The translations under genes and the position numbers were made by a program. From Perilla frutescens (taxonomy: Eukaryota; Streptophyta; Magnoliopsida; Lamiales; Lamiaceae): a DNA stretch of 64,000 bases. The stretch lies in NCBI GenBank assembly GCA_026008535.1, contig BRKX01000009.1, positions 44,327,001-44,391,000 on the forward strand. Direction: 5' to 3'. This document shows positions 35,944-46,350 of this stretch, in pieces (within the stretch, counting starts at the first letter, position 1; every line of letters begins with the position of its first letter). Under the pieces are notes generated by a model. The model saw only the letters and a program-made list of their open reading frames with translations. It searched no databases and was not told the origin of the DNA.

Positions 35944-38285
35944 GTACCTGTAACGCCCCAAACTACTCCGTTTGGCCACGTCACTTAACATACAATTTAC
36001 TTACATATTTTGTGTGTTTATATTCAATATGAGCGGAAGCTAAGGTCAAAACACGATAATAGCATGATGAGGTAAGGCATCATAATTTTCAATATAAATT
36101 TTTCGCAATTAAACATTTATAACATGCAATCTATCATACCTATTTTGTCACACAACATGAATTTAAGTAAGAGCATCTAACATATCGGGATCATAGGTCT
36201 TACTCAACCCGCCCGTCTACCATCCACGATTTCAACATACATACTTCATACATAATAGGCTCCAAGGTCGAACGACCCGCCTTTAAATTATTTTGCATAG
36301 TTATCAAGTTATATACATCATAACCTACAAAAAATACGGCTATTCCCATCCCCAATAATCATTGATCATAAAGCAAAAAGAGTGATCAATGTAATAATAA
36401 TAATAATGAGAGTATTTTCAAAAGAAGAGCATGCAAAAGATAACACAAGCTTGTGGGGTTCTCTTGTGTTCACAACGCTCCTACTCGGGCTCCGACTCCT
36501 CAACCTGAAATTCATTGAATGAATAGGGTGAGTATTTAACAACATACTCAGTGAGGAACACTGTAAACAGTTATAGCTAATTGCACAAGTGAAAATATAA
36601 CATATGGACTTTTCTTTACTTTGTGGAGACTAGTCTCAACCCCATAGGGTCCAAACATCATTATGCGCCCGTTAATGAACATCTTTGGCCCTGTAGGGAT
36701 GTCCGCAGACATACTACCCCCCAGGGGAGGACATTAACAGGTCTATATTCGATCCCAAAGGATCTCTGCCCCGAAGGGTCTCTTTGTCGACCCCGAAGGA
36801 TCTCTTTTATCTCTGGTCCGGAGACCCTTCATATTTATACAATTAAAGCACAACAATAACTATAACCTTACACATGTTCACAGTTTAGAGTTACCCCACC
36901 TTATGAGACGCTTTCACAATTTCTCAACCTTTGAAATACTCCTTGGTCGTGCACAAGTTGTCCACCTCGAGCCCCAACACGTCACCTAGCACCTTTCAAT
37001 TCTCTTTTGATTTTAGACGTCGAGTCATACAATTAAATCATAATTTAGACCAAGCACAACTTATACTTTTCTTTAAGGATTTCATACATATCCATACACA
37101 TAACCTTGGATATACCAACTCATAATATGATTTTGGACTCAAAATACATATTAAAACTCTTTGAAGCATTTGATCGAACACGTTACATGCACACATTTAA
37201 ACCACATGCTCATAACTCAATTTAAATCCTTTAAACCCAATATTTCACATGCAAACACCTTCATCCTAAGGCTCTAACATACATGAAACTCAACCCCATA
37301 CAACCCTCATAACATCTCCATACAATTATCAACAAAACAAAAGGGAAATTAGGGAAGAATTCCAAACCCTAGCAACAATGAACCATAGGAATTCGATATA
37401 ACTTCACATATAGCCTCAAGGAAGTAAATAAACCATATGTTCAAGATATCAAGGCAAGAGGATCAATAAAAATGAAAACCCTAATTTTGGATAACAAACC
37501 CTATGTTTGATTCAATAAGAAATGAGTGTTTAAATCATCAAGATGAAGAGGTATGAAGTTACCTTAGTTGATGGAGGATGATGGAAGGATCCACTCCAAA
37601 AGTTCAAGAATTTATAGAGAGAAGGGGGAGGAAAATCTCCCAAATAGAAAGAAATGAGGAAGAAATGAACAAGTGTGGTATTTATAGGTAGGAAAGTCCC
37701 CGGACCCGCACGACCGCGCGAGGGGGCTCTCGGCCCAAGCTCCCCGCGAGCGCGCACACCCCGTGGGCGCGCGCCTCGCCCACGCCCCGCGGTCGCGCAG
37801 CCTCCCGCAGCCGTGCACCACCCCGCGGACGCGCATCGTGGCCCAATCAACCCCCGATTCTACTTTGACTCCCGGACATTTTCAACTCCATTTAACACAA
37901 CTTAGATTTTCAAAACACTTTTAATACACACCGAAAAAGGGGGCGCTTCACCCCCTGAACCCCCGACTCACTGACCGGTCAGCGAGACCCCCGATCGACT
38001 CAGCGTTAGGGTGTTCAAGGTATGGCAAAACAAAATTAATTATAAACACATCCATTCATTATCATATAACTCGACACTTTAGTATTTAAAATTCAAACTA
38101 TGTTACACACTCAGTATAACATCACTGTGCTATGACGTATCGGCTCGAGTGAGACAACCTGCAATAAAACAACGGCATAACATACAAACATACTCACATG
38201 ATTAATATTCAACAATATTAATTCGAAATCATTTACTAAAATTATAATTTATAATTTAGCAAAAAGATCGGGGTATCACAGTACC
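35944..38285. mobile_element. Nested solo LTR, 2.3 kb, TGTAACGCCCC type (Ty3/gypsy-like)
   Basis: The LTR is 35949-38280, beginning TGTAACGCCCCAAACTACTC and ending GGGGTATCACA, with perfect target duplications GTACC (35944-35948 and 38281-38285). TGTAACGCCC...GGTRTYACA ends are common in large plant Ty3/gypsy LTRs. Inside is a very GC-rich block (37,690-37,850) and a run of CCCCGAAGGATCTCT-like repeats (36,640-36,830). No gag or pol is present, so only the LTR remains after recombination. The strand is not certain. Confidence 0.85.
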
Positions 38286-38289
38286 AAAT

Positions 38290-38960
38290 GCCATCAGTCT
38301 ACAGTTATGAACTGAAGAAAAATACCAGTTCAAGACACCAGCCCAGAAAGTGCCCAATGCCAGCTGAAGAAAAGTTCCAGCTGAAGACTGTTCCAATTGA
38401 AGAAAAATACCAGCTGAAGAGAAGAACTGAAGGATATGCCAGTTCAAGACTATTCCCGGCTGAGGAAATACCAACTCAAGAGATACCAGCTGAAGAAGAC
38501 TACCAGCCGAAGAGAGGACAATACCAGCTGAAGACCACATCAGTTTGAGCTGATGAACATACCAGCTCAAGAGATACCAGCTGAAGGAGAATACCAGCTG
38601 AAGAATTGTACCAGTCCAAGGTCCGAGCTGAAGGAAATACCAGCTCAGGAAGTTCCAGCTGAAGGAGAATGCCAGTTGAAGAGAAGACAAGGTACGAGCT
38701 GAAGGAAATACCAGCTCAAGAAGTCTCAGCTGAAGAAAGAAGTTCCAGCTGAAGAAATACCAGTTCGAAGGATACCAGCTGAAGACGCATCAGTTTTGAA
38801 GTCCAATTGATGAAGCGCCAGCAACTGAACTGAAGACCAGTCCAAGGAAGTTCCAGCTGAAGGTACATAAGTCCAAAATGCCAGCTGAAGAACACTGGTT
38901 CAAACTGCCAGCTGAAGCAAATCAAACTGGAGCTCAGAAAGCATCAAGCCCGAGTCCAGA
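38290..38960. repeat. Degenerate CCAGCTGAAGAA minisatellite inside the outer LTR
   Basis: Dozens of diverged copies of a 12-18 bp unit built on CAGCTGAAGA. The repeat generates long open frames on both strands (for example 38,288-38,548 +) with a repetitive PAEE/YQLK pattern. These are by-products of the repeat and not evidence for a protein. Confidence 0.8.
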
Positions 38961-40108
38961 ACTGCCAGCTGAAGATGATCTTAACTGGAGCTTTCCAAAC
39001 TGCCAAAGATGCGCAGAACTGACAGACGAGGAACTGAAGATTCCAACTACCAGACAAAGCTCAGAACTGAAGATCAAGATAGAAGCCGTAACTGAAATTT
39101 AAATTTCAGATAAGCCAAAGAAGATCTTGAAGTTAATGCAACCGAAATCTTGGAACAAAATCTCGTCAGAATAGCAAAGGCTACTCAACGGCTCTCTTTA
39201 AATGAAAGCCCCTCAACAGCTTTATCATTTATGATCACACAGTGATCATCAACGGTCACTAGCCACTCATCTATAAAAGGTGAGCAACCCAGAAGGTGAT
39301 CAGAGACTTTTGACTTTTGACATTAGACTCCTGAGAGAACTTTATCTAAGACTTTCAGCGAAAATGTTCGCCAAAGCTCTAAAGCCTCATGCTCAAAACT
39401 CAGAAGAAGCAAAAGTCCAACAGATCGCTCATCAAGTTAGCTGTTGAAGATTTCCAGCCAGAGCAACTCTCTCAGTTCAAGTTCTACAACGATCAACTAC
39501 CCAGCTCAAGCCGTAGACGCGCAAAGGAGCACATCAGTTGATACCAGTTTCAAGACTGTCTTCTTGAAGATCGAAAGAGATCTAAAACCTTGTAAAGACG
39601 GGCAATAGCACCTAAAGTCTCAGTGAGCAGTTGAGATCGGTAAGTGTGAGCTGTTGACCCAGAAACCGGATGAGGAGGCTACTTGCGTTGGTTCGTCGCT
39701 TTCGGGACAACAACAGTTGGAAATGAATCCATGACTCGTAAAGTCACGACAGCCAGGTCCAACACCTGTCTTCACTGTGTAACTGTAATAAAGGAACTTT
39801 ACACCTGCATAGTGAATTGCCCTTCTGCGGAAGGAAGAGAGCACGTAGAAGTTGAGCTTCGAACCTCTATAAAACTGCTTGTGTGCTTTGCTTTACTTTT
39901 CAATTTCAGTTGCATGTTTTAAACTGCACACTTTAAGCACACACAGCACTCCGAGCTAGGAGATCATCTCAACTAATCTCCAAAGAGCACGGATAACTGA
40001 GCGAGTCAAAAGGGCCCTAAAAACTCCGCATATATTGTTAAGTTTTTGGATCAGTTTATTCACCCCCCCTCTAAACTGATTCAGACTCGCCCCGGGACCA
40101 ACAACATT

Positions 40109-41000
40109 TGATTTGAAATTGTTCAATTTTTAGTTATGAATTTTGTATTAAATTATATGAAATATATTATTTTCTTAAACTTTTATGATTTATATACTAA
40201 GTATTATAGTATTGTAATTTATATATCATATCTCATTTTATTTTAATTTTTTTTTACCATTCATCATATTTTTTAGTCTAAAGTATAGAGAAGAATATAA
40301 GATTATTAATAACATTTGATTTCAAATTGATCAATTTGTAGTTATGATTTAAGTATTAAATTATATGAAATTTAATAATTTTCAAAACTTGTATGATAAA
40401 AAAACATACTGAGGTCTAAACATTATATTACTGTATAGTATATTTCATTATTTTTTAAAATTTTAGACCATATTGATCATAACTTTTAGTTTAAAGATTG
40501 AAGAAAAATATAGTTATTATTCATTACATTTACTTTCCAATTTTTTTATTTTTAGTTATCATTTAATTATTATATTATATTAAATATTATTTTTTTTGAA
40601 CTTTTAAAATAAACAAATTAAGTATTATATTATTGGTGTATAATATATCTAATTTTCTCTTAATCCTTTTTATCATTTTTCTTAACTTTTAATTTTTAAA
40701 ATTGAAGAAGAATACAAGATTATTATGTATTATATAATTTAATTTATCTTTTACTGTATCGAAATAATTTACAATCTTATAATTTACGTATATATAATTT
40801 TATTTTAATTTTTACTAATTATTCATTTTAATTTTTAATTATTATGAATCACATTAATTTTAAATTGTTCATTTTTAGTTATAATTTAGGTATTAAATAT
40901 CAAATTATTGCTAAAGTTTTATGATAAACTTACTGAATATTATATTATTACATTATATTATAAATGTGCAAAAAAAAAATATTTATAAAAGAAATATATT
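40109..41000. repeat. Diverged ~210-bp tandem repeats
   Basis: Successive copies of a unit containing ACTAAGTATTATAGTATTGTA, ATATCTCATTTTA and ACATTTGATTTCAAATTG recur at about 40,195, 40,406 and 40,618, with a weaker copy at about 40,928. The copies match the tract to the left of the LTR insertion at 34,845, so the two halves were once continuous. Confidence 0.7.
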
Positions 41001-41346
41001 AAAATTATGTATATATCGAAGTACGGTACATACCGGTATGACGGTATATACCTCCATTTCGATATGTACTGATATGGCGGTATGTACCAGTATGACGGTA
41101 TATACCTTCACTTCGGTACATACCGTGGTACGGTATTTACCGATATATTATGGTATACCGAATTTTCGTAATACGTTGGTATACCTTAATTTTTGAAAAT
41201 TTATACATTACCTTACCGTAAAATTTCAGTACGGTATCATACATTACCGAAAAATCGATATATACTATAAATTTTGATATTTTCGATATTTTTTCAATAC
41301 GGTATGGACGATATTCCGACATGACAATATTTTTCATCAGCCCTAA
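41001..41346. mobile_element. Right end of a hAT-like element rich in CGGTATACC motifs
   Basis: Many copies of TACGGTATACC and CGGTACATACCG occur on both strands between 41,010 and 41,310. The sequence ends CATCAGCCCTAA; reversed this starts TTAGGGCTGATG, a hAT-like terminus. It mirrors the TAGGGGTGTCAA end and CGGTATACC tract at 33,973-34,375, so both may belong to one element carrying the tandem repeat. A matching 8-bp target duplication was not found. Confidence 0.45.
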
Positions 41347-41668
41347 CTAACCCACCTCATGTGGGTGCGGGTAACAAAGAGAAGAGGGCTCAATGAACAA
41401 ATTAATGGACCAAGCCTAATTCGTCCATGATTCCACCTATAAACATTAATAAATTTGTGCTCAATAAATATTTTAATTAACAACAGTTTTTATATTTTTC
41501 CCCCTAATTTGATCTAATCGATTTTGATTTTGTTTTAAAGGAAATGATAATATGTTAATTTATCTAATATTGGGGCTCACTGTACATTGATCTAATTATA
41601 CTATTATTTATTTTATTACACTAAGGTCATAGTTCTTATAAATTACGCTGAAATCATTGAGCTTAATT

Positions 41669-41671
41669 CTA

Positions 41672-41709
<38 letters not shown>
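41669..41709. repeat. (TA)n microsatellite
   Basis: About 20 TA units in AT-rich intergenic DNA. Confidence 0.9.
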
Positions 41710-41712
<3 letters not shown>

Positions 41713-41918
41713 TTTAATCGAGTGCTAGACGTATTAATAGTTTGTGGAGGAAAAAGTTATATGATTGTATTTGAGAGAGATCGAGAGATGAAAATTTCAC
41801 GAGCAAAAATAAGTTATACTGCTAGCAAGATATGATATTTACGGAACCAAAATACAAAATCTTTCAAAATAACTAACATATATTGGTGAAACCACACAAA
41901 GCTTGTAGTTGATAGATA

Positions 41919-42946
41919 TTTCTTAATTAGAGATGACAATAGGTAACGGATCTTATAGGCACTTGCAAAAATTATTCACGATGAGCAGAGAATCACCCAT
42001 TTAATGGATACATGCACGGACACAGATAATTACCCGCAAATTTTGACAAAGAATGATGTGGATGCAGGTACTTTAGTGCCTAACCCACCCCATACCCGTA
42101 CATATATAATTATATATTTAATTGCATGTACTACTACTACGACCACTACTACCGTGTACTACATTGTTTTTATTGAATTGTATTGTGATATAATTTTCTT
42201 TTTTTAAGATTTCATAGCATTGTCATGCTTATAGATTTTTTTAATCTAATGTCGCATTTTCACAAAGGTTCATTGTATTATATTTTAATTGAACTGTGAT
42301 TTAGTTTTACTTAATATTTTTTAAAACTATAAATTATTTAATCTTTTTTTGAATTATTTACTATATATAAATAATAATTACTTAATTATATATTCAATAA
42401 ATAGTTCATGGTAAATAAATTTGTATGTTTATATTTTTTTTTCTAAAATATGATCTTTGTTAGAAATAAAATAATTATTGAACACGAATAAAATTTGGAC
42501 GACCTGAAATATTAAATTGTAACTTATGTTATTTATTCTTACATATATTGTAAACTTGAAAAATAAATGCTTATAAAAAGTATATCTTACATAAAATATG
42601 GCTATATATATTTTTTAAATAAGTATACTACAAAATATATATGTGTGTGTGTGTGTGAATGATTATAGAAAAAAATATCTTTAAATTTGTCAGAAAAGTT
42701 AGATATTATTAATTTTCTATTCACTTGTTTAAGAAGTTGTTCGTAAAGATATGTACATTAAAAATATTTATTATTTTATATGCACAAATACATTACATAG
42801 AAATGATATATAGTAAAAAAAAGTGAGAATTTATAAACGAAATTCAATCTTATTTATCTATTTTAAAAATAAATAGCTATATTACTCCATTATCTATATA
42901 AATTACATTCCGTACTTAATATATTTTTCATGTATTTAAAACATAA

Positions 42947-42989
<43 letters not shown>

Positions 42990-43296
42990 ATTGTGATTTT
43001 TTTATTTGACCTTAAAAAAATTTTAAAATTTATAAAATACTATAAAACATTTTTCGCGTTTCACATAAGAGAAATACTACTTATTAAAGTAAGGATAACG
43101 GCTACGAGTATGGGTAGTTAAGTGCCCCAGAGGATATAAGAACGAGCATAAAAGTTGCTGTTCATCGGGTATGAGGATAGATACGAGTATTTAAAACAAA
43201 AAAAAACAAAAATAACATGAGTAAAAGAACAGGTACTACTGTAGTACCACACTATACCCTACCAAGACCCCACCTATTATCATCCCTATTTCTTAA
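41919..43296. mobile_element. Non-autonomous hAT element with perfect 8-bp target duplication
   Basis: The element is 41927-43288 (1362 bp). TTTCTTAA flanks both ends (41919-41926 and 43289-43296). The left end reads TTAGAGATGACAATAGG and the right reversed reads TAGGGATGATAATAGG. Subterminal sequences include ACCCGTA and GGGTA motifs on both sides, while the interior is AT-rich with GT, CA and TA microsatellites (42,640-42,657 and 42,946-42,988). No transposase is encoded. Confidence 0.8.
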
Positions 43297-43640
43297 TATC
43301 TTTAAATAATGAGTGTAGGGATTCGATCTCAATCCATTCTTCTCAAATTAAAAGAACTAAAATGCACCAAACACCCCTATACGTTATTAAAATCTTGCGA
43401 TAAATTAGTCTCTTTTTTTTTTCTGAGTAATTAAAAAATATAATGAAATTAATTACCAAACTAAAAAAAACAAATAACTATTGTGGGTGGAATCTCGCTG
43501 GCAGACGGATCCGGATCAACTGCGGTGTTGTGCTTAATTCTTTCTAAATATTTGTGTTTTTTTGACATAATTATTTAATTTATTTTTCAGATTTAATGTA
43601 ATATTAATAATAAAATAAACTATAGAATTCAATTATTGTA

Positions 43641-44143
43641 GGGTATTTTGTGTATCTCTCTTCTCGGGAACGGGACATAAATTAAGCTTAGTCGAGTCGA
43701 GAATTTAATTCTCGAACGTCTCCAAGATAAAACGACTAATAAAATTAGAATTGTTGTACTACAAATCAAATCTTCGGAATGACTTGCTGTGTTCGTTTGT
43801 GTATTTTGAATATTTAATTTAGAATTGTTGTACTGCAAATCTAATCTTCGGAATGACTTGCTGTGTTCGTTTGTGTATTTTGAATATTTAATAGGGTATT
43901 TTGTGTATCTCTCTTCTCGGGAACGGGACATAAATTAAGCTTAGTCGAGTCGAGAATTTAATTCTCGAACGTCTCCAAGATAAAACGACTAATAAAATTA
44001 GAATTGTTGTACTACAAATCAAATCTTCGGAATGACTTGCTGTGTTCGTTTGTGTATTTTGAATATTTAATTTAGAATTGTTGTACTGCAAATCTAATCT
44101 TCGGAATGACTTGCTGTGTTCGTTTGTGTATTTTGAATATTTA
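43641..44143. repeat. 253-bp tandem duplication with nested 74-bp direct repeat
   Basis: Two nearly identical 253-bp copies begin at 43641 and 43894 (GGGTATTTTGTGTATCTCTC). Inside each copy a 74-bp segment (AGAATTGTTGTACTACAAAT onward) is itself duplicated in tandem with a few differences. The unit also contains the palindrome GAGAATTTAATTCTC. Near identity implies recent duplication. Open frames across it are side effects of the repeat. Confidence 0.9.
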
Positions 44144-44946
44144 ATACCATTCTGGGGGGCTTGCCACGTCACCGAGCCACCTATTCATCGAGCAAGAGCC
44201 AAGGTTCCATTTGCGAAGTGCAAAGTGCGCCATCAAGCGCCCTTGCGACGTGCGCGTGCTCGGATGGTGCGAAGCACCATCCTCACTACGTGCTTAGTAC
44301 TTGATTGACAATAAAAAGTCAACCGGTCCACCACATATGCACCATAGAGAGGAGCACTTGATTACTCTCTCTTTGTGCCTTTTTTCCTTATTAAATGCTT
44401 CACCTTTAATCTTTTTCCAATGTGGGATGACATTTAATTCCACTTCCCCATTTCCATTTTATTCCAAGTTTCAAGTTCCAAGTAGTCAACTTTGAACTAT
44501 AATTACTTATTTATTTGACCTTGGAAAAATTCAAGTAAATATACTACGTTATTCTACTCGAAACGAACTTTCCATATCTCCAATTTATTTCCACAAAAAA
44601 TAAATCGAGCATTGCCAAATAAATTTGGTAAGTTGGGCACTTAATATTTTAAATCAACAATTTTTTCCAACAATTATAAAAAGCAACTACAGTGAAATTA
44701 AAAACAAACTATAAACTGCAAACAAAACGGCAACGTAATTACTCTCTGATGTGCACAGCAGATGATCCAATTGGACTGTACTTGTAGTGGGAGGGGAAGC
44801 ATTTATATAATTCTCACTTCTTAAATATTTAACTACAAAAAATAAAATAAAAAAAAAAAAGTTTGATTTGGTGGCACCCTCCTTCGATCACTTTGATGAA
44901 ATTGCGAAGCCCATTTTTAAAAGAGAGTGCATTTTATGTATTAATA
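44144..44946. other. Intergenic, no gene recognised
   Basis: The first 150 bp are unusually GC-rich (CCATTCTGGGGGGCTTGCC to about 44,290) for this window, then AT-rich sequence runs up to the copia element. CCAATGTGGGAT at about 44,417 resembles a motif common in copia LTRs, but no LTR borders could be set. Confidence 0.4.
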
Positions 44947-44951
44947 TATAT

Positions 44952-45476
44952 TGTGAAAGCAGCCAAATCATATAGGTGTAAGTCATGGAGTTTTGCATGG
45001 AGGATCATGGCTGGTGCAGCTATGGTGTATGAGGGTTTGCATGCAGCAGAATATTTCCTATAGGTTGTTAACATCAGTTGGAGTTAGCAGCGGTTGGAAT
45101 CTCAAGATCGGTTGTTACAGTTGAGATTGGAAGCAGCAGCAACTGTTAGTTTGTTAGGATATATATCTGTTCTTCTCTATCATTTTATGTAACACAGATT
45201 ATTCTCTTTGATTCATGTAGATTGGTGAGTAGAGAGAGAGAGCTCTCGAGTGTAGAATAGCTTTGAGAGAACTATATTGTAATCTGTAAACATTCAAGAA
45301 GAGTATCAATACAAGTCAAGGCACCTCAAGTGGATGTAGATCAATTATGATCGAACCACTATAAATCTTGTTGTGTTGATAGTTTGTTTTTTTCATTCCT
45401 TTCTACAAAAGATCAAACCCGTTTTTCTTCACAGCAAGTTCAGTGTTATCTGTTCTTGTGAGATTGAAGCTCAACA
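44952..45476 (+). repeat. 5' LTR of copia element
   Basis: 525 bp, beginning TGTGAAAGCAGCC and ending GAAGCTCAACA. A run of GAGAGAGAG with CTCTCGAG lies mid-LTR. It pairs with the 3' LTR along its full length except for a 13-bp segment missing here and small indels. Confidence 0.95.
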
Positions 45477-45478
45477 AA

Positions 45479-45495
45479 TTGGCGCCGTCTGTGGG
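45479..45495 (+). promoter_or_regulatory. Retrotransposon primer-binding site
   Basis: TTGGCGCCGTCTGTGGG starts two bases after the 5' LTR. TGGCGCCGT is complementary to the 3' end of a tRNA finishing ACGGCGCCA, as in plant tRNA-Asp. The match does not extend far beyond nine bases. Confidence 0.75.
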
Positions 45496-45516
45496 AAAGA
45501 AAGAAAAGCAACCAAG

Positions 45517-46350
45517 ATGAGCTCCGCTAGGTTTGATGTGGAGAAATTCACAGACAAGTCAGATTTTGGCTTGTGGACGGTGAAGATGAAGGCACTCTTA
45601 ATCCAGCAAGGATTGGGAGATGCACTCAAGAAAATAACAGCAAGTTCTTCAGGAAAAGACAAGGAGAAATCTAAAGACCATGCTCAAATTCTTGAAAAGG
45701 CTCACAGCATGATCATCCTTTCATTGGGTGACAAAGCTCTGAGGGAAGTAGCAAATGAAACCACTGCCTTGGGTGTTTGGAACAAGCTGGAGAGCTTGTA
45801 CATGGTGAAAACCCTGGCAAACCGACTCTACATGAAGCAGAAACTCTATTCCTTCAAGATGGTAGAAGAAAAATCTATTCTCAGCCAGATGGATGAATTC
45901 AACAAGATTCTTGATGATCTTGAGAATATAGAGGTGAAGCTCGAGGATGAAGACAAGGCCTTGATCTTCCTGTCTGCTCTTCCCAAGTCCTTTGAAAATT
46001 TCAAAGACACCCTGATGTTTGGGAGTAAGGAAACCATCAAGTTCAATGATGTGCAGATGGCCTTGAAATCTAAAGAGCTGCAAAAGACCACACAAGCTTC
46101 ATCTTCATCTAATGGAGGTGAAGGTCTGAACATCAAGAAACCCTACACAAAAGGAAACAAGAAGAAGAAAGATGCAACCAAGAAGCAACAAAAGAAAGGT
46201 GCTGAGAATTCAAATAATCCAGAAGTTAGAAAATGATTCCACTGTCATGAACCTGGGCACTACAAGAAGAATTACCTCAAATGGAAAGCCTTGAAAGGAA
46301 AGGCTGTGGATCAATCTCAAGAAGGAGGAAAGAATCAAGTGAATCAGACA
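45517..46350 (+). pseudogene. copia gag (nucleocapsid) pseudogene
   Basis: The frame opens at ATG 45517 (MSSARFDVEKFTDKSDFG) and shows the copia gag fold: WTVKMKALL, the ALGVWNKLESLY block and LPKSFENFKDTL. A lysine-rich linker precedes the zinc knuckle. Stop TGA 46234-46236 falls where the first cysteine of the CCHC knuckle should be, and the last knuckle cysteine is also replaced by tyrosine (HCHEPGHYKKNY). The protein normally packages element RNA in cytoplasmic particles; this copy would be truncated before RNA binding. The reading frame continues unchanged into the protease region. Confidence 0.9.

Larger units (their letters stand above)
34840..40108 (+). mobile_element. Outer LTR (Ty1/copia SIRE-like, solo), split by two other LTRs
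   Basis: The insertion runs 34845-40103, beginning TGTTAGG and ending ACCAACA (TGTT/AACA ends). Flanking pentamers ATATT and ACATT agree at 4 of 5 positions. Without the two nested LTRs the sequence is about 2.2 kb: 34845-35188, 35903-35948 and 38286-40103. It has a polypurine stretch (35,015-35,165), a degenerate tandem CCAGCTGAAGAA repeat (38,290-38,960), a TATA box CTATAAAAGG at 39271-39280 and a terminal C-rich block before GGGACCAACA. That ending is typical of large copia LTRs of the SIRE group, which is an inference. No primer site or gag-pol lies on either side, so it is probably a solo LTR. Confidence 0.65.

Noticed and set aside
37530..37905. GC-rich frames on both strands (76-106 codons)
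   Set aside because: They lie in the GC-rich block of the solo LTR. High GC removes stops; no coding pattern.
38256..38690. 144-codon frame (-) and repetitive PAEE/QLK frame (+)
   Set aside because: Both arise from the CAGCTGAAGA minisatellite in an LTR.
43629..44172. Two near-identical ~95-codon frames on the - strand
   Set aside because: Produced by the 253-bp tandem duplication; no protein similarity seen.
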